Positions 6,327-9,246 of a stretch of 9,246 bases of DNA are shown piece by piece. The DNA is from an uncultured Leptospiraceae bacterium (GTDB lineage Bacteria > Spirochaetota > Leptospiria > Leptospirales > Leptospiraceae). The stretch is taken from NCBI GenBank assembly GCA_937924465.1, contig CALDSP010000254.1, positions 1 to 9,246 on the forward strand. Reading direction: 5' to 3'. Under the pieces are notes generated by a model that was given only the letters and a program-made list of their open reading frames with translations, searched no databases and had not been told where the DNA came from. The translations under genes and the position numbers were made by a program. How positions within the stretch are numbered: the stretch's first letter is position 1; each line of letters starts with the position of its first letter.

Positions 6327-7764
6327 TTTCTTTTTAAGTTTGATCTTGTTTTTTTCTAGCTATATATATTCACAAGAAGTAGAAAAAATTTCTTCCGAGT
6401 TAATGGAAACTATCTCTCAACAAGAACTCATTGAATTTTTACAGTTAGAAGTTCAAAAACTGAAAGAAGAAAGTATAAAGCAAAGAGAGGCAAGAGATAA
6501 AGATTTAAACAATCTTTTGTTATATATAGCAGCCTTTTTAGTTTTTTTCATGCAAGCAGGTTTTGCTTTGGTAGAGGCTGGTTTTACAAGAGCGAAAAAT
6601 ACCGTAAACATTTTAATGAAAAATATTTCAGACTTTAGCTTAAGTTCCATATTTTTTTGGGTCATTGGTTTTTCTTTAATGTTTGGTCCGCAACTCATAC
6701 CAGAGTTTGGAATTGGAAAGTTTTGGGGTGAAGGAAGTTTTAGTTTTTCTAATTTTTATGAAAATAATTTACCAAATCCAAGTCTTTATGCTTTTTTTCT
6801 ATTTCAAGTTGTATTTGCAGGAACCTCCACAACCATTGCGTCAGGTGCAATGGCAGAAAGAACAAAATTTATTAGTTATTTGATTTACTCTGTAATCATG
6901 ACAGCATTTATCTATCCTATGTTTGGAAGTTTAGCTTGGAAGGGTTTAATGGGAGGAGAAGAAAAAGGATTTCTAGAAAAACTAGGTTTCATTGATTTTG
7001 CAGGTTCTACTGTAGTTCATTCCATAGGTGCATGGGCTGGACTTGCAGGTACTTTGATTTTAAAGCCTAGAATAAATCGGTATCATGGTTCCAAAGTTGA
7101 ACCCATTTTCGGACATAATATGAGTCTTGCCACTTTAGGAGTATTCATTCTATGGCTAGGATGGTTTGGCTTTAATCCGGGTAGCACAGGGACTGTAATT
7201 GGTTCGAAGTTTGCAACTGTAGCAGTTACAACTAACATAGCCGCAGCAGGAGGCGCAATAGGAGCCATGTTAACTTCTTGGTTAGTTTTTAAACTTCCAG
7301 ACATTGGTATAACATTAAATGGTATATTAGCTGGTTTAGTGGCAATTACCGCGGGTTGTAATAATTTAGATATAGGTTCGTCTCTTTTCGTAGGATTCGT
7401 TGCAGGAATACTCATAGTAGGGTCAGTGCTATTTTTAGATAAATTAAAAATTGATGATCCTGTTGGTGCAGTGAGTGTGCATGGAGTCGCCGGTGCTTGG
7501 GGAACTCTTGCAGTTGGACTCTTTGCAAATCCAAAGTTTGAAGAAAGTTCACAAGTAGCAGGACTTTTTTATGGAGGTGGTTTACAATTATTATGGGTCC
7601 AATTTTTAGGTGTGCTATTAGCTTTCATTTGGTCATTTTCTATAAGTTCTTTGGTATTTATAATTTTAAAGAAAACAATAGGACTAAGAGTCAATGAAGA
7701 TGAAGAAATAATTGGACTGGATCTATTAGAACATGGAAATGAGGCGTATCCGGTCACAAAATAA
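6316..7764 (+). CDS. amt: Ammonium transporter, AmtB type
   Basis: Inner-membrane trimeric channel for ammonium uptake. From 6316 the protein is 482 residues with a signal peptide (MQVSFFLSLILFFSSYIYSQ, cleavage about 19-20), as in E. coli AmtB. A charged, probably coiled-coil segment (about 22-64) precedes TM1 and would lie outside the inner membrane. The core is canonical: FFMQAGFALVEAGFTRAKN (77-95), SGAMAERTKF (176-185), FIDFAGSTVVHSIG and SVHGVAGAWG. Pore residues align to E. coli AmtB: Asp227 (D160), twin histidines His235 and His389 (H168, H318), gate phenylalanines Phe167 and Phe286 (F107, F215), Trp208 (W148) and Ser290 (S219). The tail keeps the conserved LRV-(acidic)-GLDLLEHGNEAY motif that contacts PII. 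No glnK/PII gene follows here; the next gene is convergent. The 11-bp overlap with the phosphatase implies coupled translation and a functional link. Confidence 0.96.
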   Translation: MQVSFFLSLILFFSSYIYSQEVEKISSELMETISQQELIEFLQLEVQKLKEESIKQREARDKDLNNLLLYIAAFLVFFMQAGFALVEAGFTRAKNTVNILMKNISDFSLSSIFFWVIGFSLMFGPQLIPEFGIGKFWGEGSFSFSNFYENNLPNPSLYAFFLFQVVFAGTSTTIASGAMAERTKFISYLIYSVIMTAFIYPMFGSLAWKGLMGGEEKGFLEKLGFIDFAGSTVVHSIGAWAGLAGTLILKPRINRYHGSKVEPIFGHNMSLATLGVFILWLGWFGFNPGSTGTVIGSKFATVAVTTNIAAAGGAIGAMLTSWLVFKLPDIGITLNGILAGLVAITAGCNNLDIGSSLFVGFVAGILIVGSVLFLDKLKIDDPVGAVSVHGVAGAWGTLAVGLFANPKFEESSQVAGLFYGGGLQLLWVQFLGVLLAFIWSFSISSLVFIILKKTIGLRVNEDEEIIGLDLLEHGNEAYPVTK

Positions 7765-7784
7765 CTAACACAAGATTTCTGAAC

Positions 7785-8369
7785 TTATTCGAAGGTATCA
7801 TGCTTGCCATGATAAATTTGATAATATCTAGGAAGAAATGTAACAAGAATATATACTTCAGTTGTACTTGAAATTCCAAGAAGTAAATTAAACACTCCTA
7901 AAAAAACTGGATCTTTTTGTAAACCTTCATAAAAAATCTCTAAACCAACTTGAGCAATTAAAATAAAGTTTAAAGCGGTTCCTATTTTAGGAATAAGTTT
8001 AGGCTTGACTTTAAAAATAATTTTTTTCCAAAAAAGAAGGACAGGAATTACAGAAAGTTGTGAAATATCTCGAAGTAAAATTATGACAAAATAAAACAAA
8101 GGAATTTTTTCTAATAAAAACAAATAAGTAAAAAGAGAAATCACTACAAGCTTGTCTGCAATAGGATCTAAAATAGAACCTAACAAAGAAACTTGCTTCA
8201 ATTTTCTTGCTAAAAGCCCATCAAATAAATCTGTCAGTAACATAAAAGTTACACACAAAAATGTGGCTAGAAACAATTTATTGTGTAAAAAATAAATAGA
8301 AGGTGCAATCAAAAAAACTCTAAGCAAAGTAAGAAGGTTAGGTAATAAAAATAAATCTGAAAATTTCAT
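7785..8369 (-). CDS. pgsA: CDP-alcohol phosphatidyltransferase (PgsA-like)
   Basis: A 194-residue inner-membrane enzyme that transfers a phosphatidyl group from CDP-diacylglycerol to an alcohol, making a phospholipid head group. The family's catalytic motif is complete: D47-LF-D50-G51-LL-A54-R55-(8)-G64-SIL-D68-PIA-D72, fitting DxxDGxxARx8GxxxDxxxD exactly. The opening PNLLTLLRVFLIAP and several membrane helices (about 11-28, 33-46, 75-87, 92-115, 131-147 and 157-178) are as in glycerol-phosphate phosphatidyltransferases (PgsA). The substrate is not certain, since other CDP-alcohol transferases of this length share the motif. The gene begins with an ATGA overlap onto the preceding gene, so translation is coupled. 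Its start lacks a strong Shine-Dalgarno of its own. It converges on amt with 20 bases between stops. Confidence 0.85.
   Translation of the reverse strand: MKFSDLFLLPNLLTLLRVFLIAPSIYFLHNKLFLATFLCVTFMLLTDLFDGLLARKLKQVSLLGSILDPIADKLVVISLFTYLFLLEKIPLFYFVIILLRDISQLSVIPVLLFWKKIIFKVKPKLIPKIGTALNFILIAQVGLEIFYEGLQKDPVFLGVFNLLLGISSTTEVYILVTFLPRYYQIYHGKHDTFE
7796..7814. repeat. Small hairpin at the convergent gene ends
   Basis: TATCATG-CTTGC-CATGATA is a perfect 7-bp inverted repeat with a 5-nt loop. It lies 31 bases after the amt stop and inside the last codons of the minus-strand phosphatidyltransferase. It may end or protect amt transcripts, since only 20 bases separate the two convergent genes. No T-run follows on either strand, so it is not a standard intrinsic terminator. 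Confidence 0.3.
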
Positions 8370-8965
8370 GGGTCTACAATTTGAACTAAATTTTGATACT
8401 TTTGTATTTCTTTTCCTTGTTCATCGAAAATAACTAAATCATAAATTCCCAATTCCATTCCTTCCGGATCCACTATGAGCACAAAAGACTCTTCAGAAAG
8501 ATTTCTATATTTTTGGAATTTTTCTCCTCGTTCTGAAACTAATTTCACTTGAATAAAACTTGGAAAATTTTTTCCAAAAATAGGAATTGTATACAATCGA
8601 TTGTCTCTGGTTACTTCAAATATAATGGGAATATATTCTGGGATCAAGTTAGGTTCTGGCTCTTTTGTTTTTCTTATAAACTTTTGAAACTGAACGCGTT
8701 GGATTTTAGATTTGTGAATAGTATGAATTTCTCCCTCTTCATTTTCAAACTCAATACTTTCTATATTGTGTTTTTTTATAATCCCTTCTAAAACTTTTCC
8801 ATTTCTAAGATAAAGAAGATCCGCTTGCAGTTGACTTTGAAATATAAATAACAATACAATAAAAAAGTATAAACTAGTTAAATAATAGAGAAATATTTTT
8901 TGTAAATCATTTCTTAAAAAAGAAACATTTAAATAAGCCCCTTTTGAAAGAGAAATCCTTTGCAT
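8366..8965 (-). CDS. Putative exported protein of unknown function
   Basis: I do not recognise a named family. From the ATG at 8965 the protein has 199 residues, with a hydrophobic stretch at about 24-42 and a likely signal-peptidase site after Ala48 (LQA-DLL). The mature part begins LLYLRNGKVLEGIIKKHN, followed by IEFENEEGEIHTIHKSKIQRV, a small beta-rich repeat-like domain seen in spirochaete envelope proteins. The second half (about 110-199) is beta-rich, ending IYDLVIFDEQGKEIQKYQNL, and could be an Ig-like sandwich. The stop overlaps the pgsA ATG. The start is doubtful. A TTG at 9001 is also possible and neither has a clear Shine-Dalgarno. A third start at 8910 (MIYKK, then FLYYLTSLYF after a frame correction in the A6 run at 8896-8901) would give a much more typical signal peptide. 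Confidence 0.65.
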   Translation of the reverse strand: MQRISLSKGAYLNVSFLRNDLQKIFLYYLTSLYFFIVLLFIFQSQLQADLLYLRNGKVLEGIIKKHNIESIEFENEEGEIHTIHKSKIQRVQFQKFIRKTKEPEPNLIPEYIPIIFEVTRDNRLYTIPIFGKNFPSFIQVKLVSERGEKFQKYRNLSEESFVLIVDPEGMELGIYDLVIFDEQGKEIQKYQNLVQIVDP

Positions 8966-9102
8966 AATAAAATTTTGAAGATATTGTTGCGACTTCGTCA
9001 ATCAAAAATTTACTCACAAAGAACTACATAAAATATAATAATTCTTGTTTTTGAGTCTTGAATTTATTACTTACTTTCACTTTGTAGTTGTTACTACACT
9101 CT

Positions 9103-9246
9103 TTAAACCTCTTCCCACTCAAAACTTGTAATGTTTCTCTCTGCTTTACTAAACTCTATTCCAACTAAATAAATCTCTTTCACTTTCCCAGAACCCAAAT
9201 GCTTACTCTCATAATCAATATACTTTTCATGATGCTTCTTTTCTTT
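9103..9246 (-). CDS. C-terminal end of a PD-(D/E)XK nuclease / DUF1703-like protein (partial, runs off right edge)
   Basis: The last 47 codons of a minus-strand gene whose start lies beyond the window. The frame is open from the edge to a stop at 9103-9105 and reads HLGSGKVKEIYLVGIEFS, then ERNITSFEWEEV. The pattern of a lysine-rich turn, YLVGIxF, K/E-RNI and a closing F-x-W/V-E-E resembles the C-terminal tail of DUF1703/PDDEXK-type proteins, which pair an AAA-like ATPase domain with a nuclease fold. That family is often found in many copies and in accessory regions. Codon choice is notably richer in G-ending codons (AAG, GAG, TTG, GGG, GTG) than in the neighbouring genes, a hint of later acquisition. 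The call rests on one short tail, so the family is a reasonable guess rather than proven. Confidence 0.5.
   Translation of the reverse strand, partial: KEKKHHEKYIDYESKHLGSGKVKEIYLVGIEFSKAERNITSFEWEEV

Noticed and set aside
7083..7415. A 110-codon minus-strand open frame inside amt, and similar ones at 5079-5327, 6453-6698 and 7569-7757
   Set aside because: Each lies wholly within a well-supported coding gene on the other strand and has no family features.
8996..9001. TTGACG on the minus strand as a sigma-70 -35 box for the exported protein gene
   Set aside because: No -10 box occurs 16-18 bases downstream. The same bases also include the alternative TTG start.
9084..9097. GTAGT-TGTT-ACTAC hairpin just after the edge gene's stop as a terminator
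   Set aside because: The stem is five base pairs and no T-run follows on the minus strand, so the evidence is too thin.
1..9246. tRNA, rRNA, CRISPR array, riboswitch or complete insertion sequence
   Set aside because: Nothing with the needed repeats, clover-leaf-like stems, conserved cores or transposase signatures was seen on either strand.

Overview
The window is an AT-rich (roughly 30% G+C by eye) bacterial chromosome segment. Its genes point to a spirochaete, most likely a member of the Leptospiraceae. The pointers are a GAF-SpoIIE-TPR phosphatase, a TonB-dependent receptor remnant (so an outer membrane), oxygen-independent haem synthesis, a strong AT codon bias, and a small envelope protein with an N-G-K-V-L-E-G type domain. 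This assignment is an inference; there is no rRNA or other phylogenetic marker to prove it.

Layout. (1) Positions 1-1290, minus strand: the front part of a multi-pass membrane sensor protein. One frameshift near 228-231 separates it from a remainder that stays open to the left edge. (2) 1316-1832, plus strand: a decayed remnant of a TonB-dependent outer-membrane receptor, with lost N-terminus, a frameshift, a stop and an internal deletion. (3) 1905-4273: hemE and hemN overlapping by ATGA, two late steps of haem synthesis. A small hairpin covers the hemE ribosome binding site. (4) 4274-4490: a regulatory intergenic region with an 11-bp perfect inverted repeat and a good sigma-54 (-24/-12) promoter, CTGGTAC-N5-TTGCT. 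(5) 4491-7764: a GAF-PP2C(SpoIIE)-TPR protein phosphatase overlapping an AmtB-type ammonium transporter, read as one sigma-54-driven operon. (6) 7785-8965, minus strand and convergent with amt: a CDP-alcohol phosphatidyltransferase (PgsA-like), overlapped by ATGA with an upstream secreted protein of unknown function. (7) 9103-9246, minus strand: the last 47 codons of a gene that runs off the right edge. They resemble the C-terminus of the PD-(D/E)XK nuclease / DUF1703 family.

How the genes work together. hemE and hemN act consecutively in pathway order, with coproporphyrinogen III as the shared intermediate. The phosphatase and the ammonium transporter are translationally coupled. The sigma-54 promoter ahead of them suggests nitrogen-limitation control of both transport and a phosphatase signalling output. 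The lipid synthase and its envelope-protein partner form a separate minus-strand pair.

The most interesting part is the sigma-54 promoter with its candidate activator sites, driving a signalling phosphatase joined to Amt. I found no convincing wholly new system, CRISPR array, tRNA, rRNA or complete mobile element.
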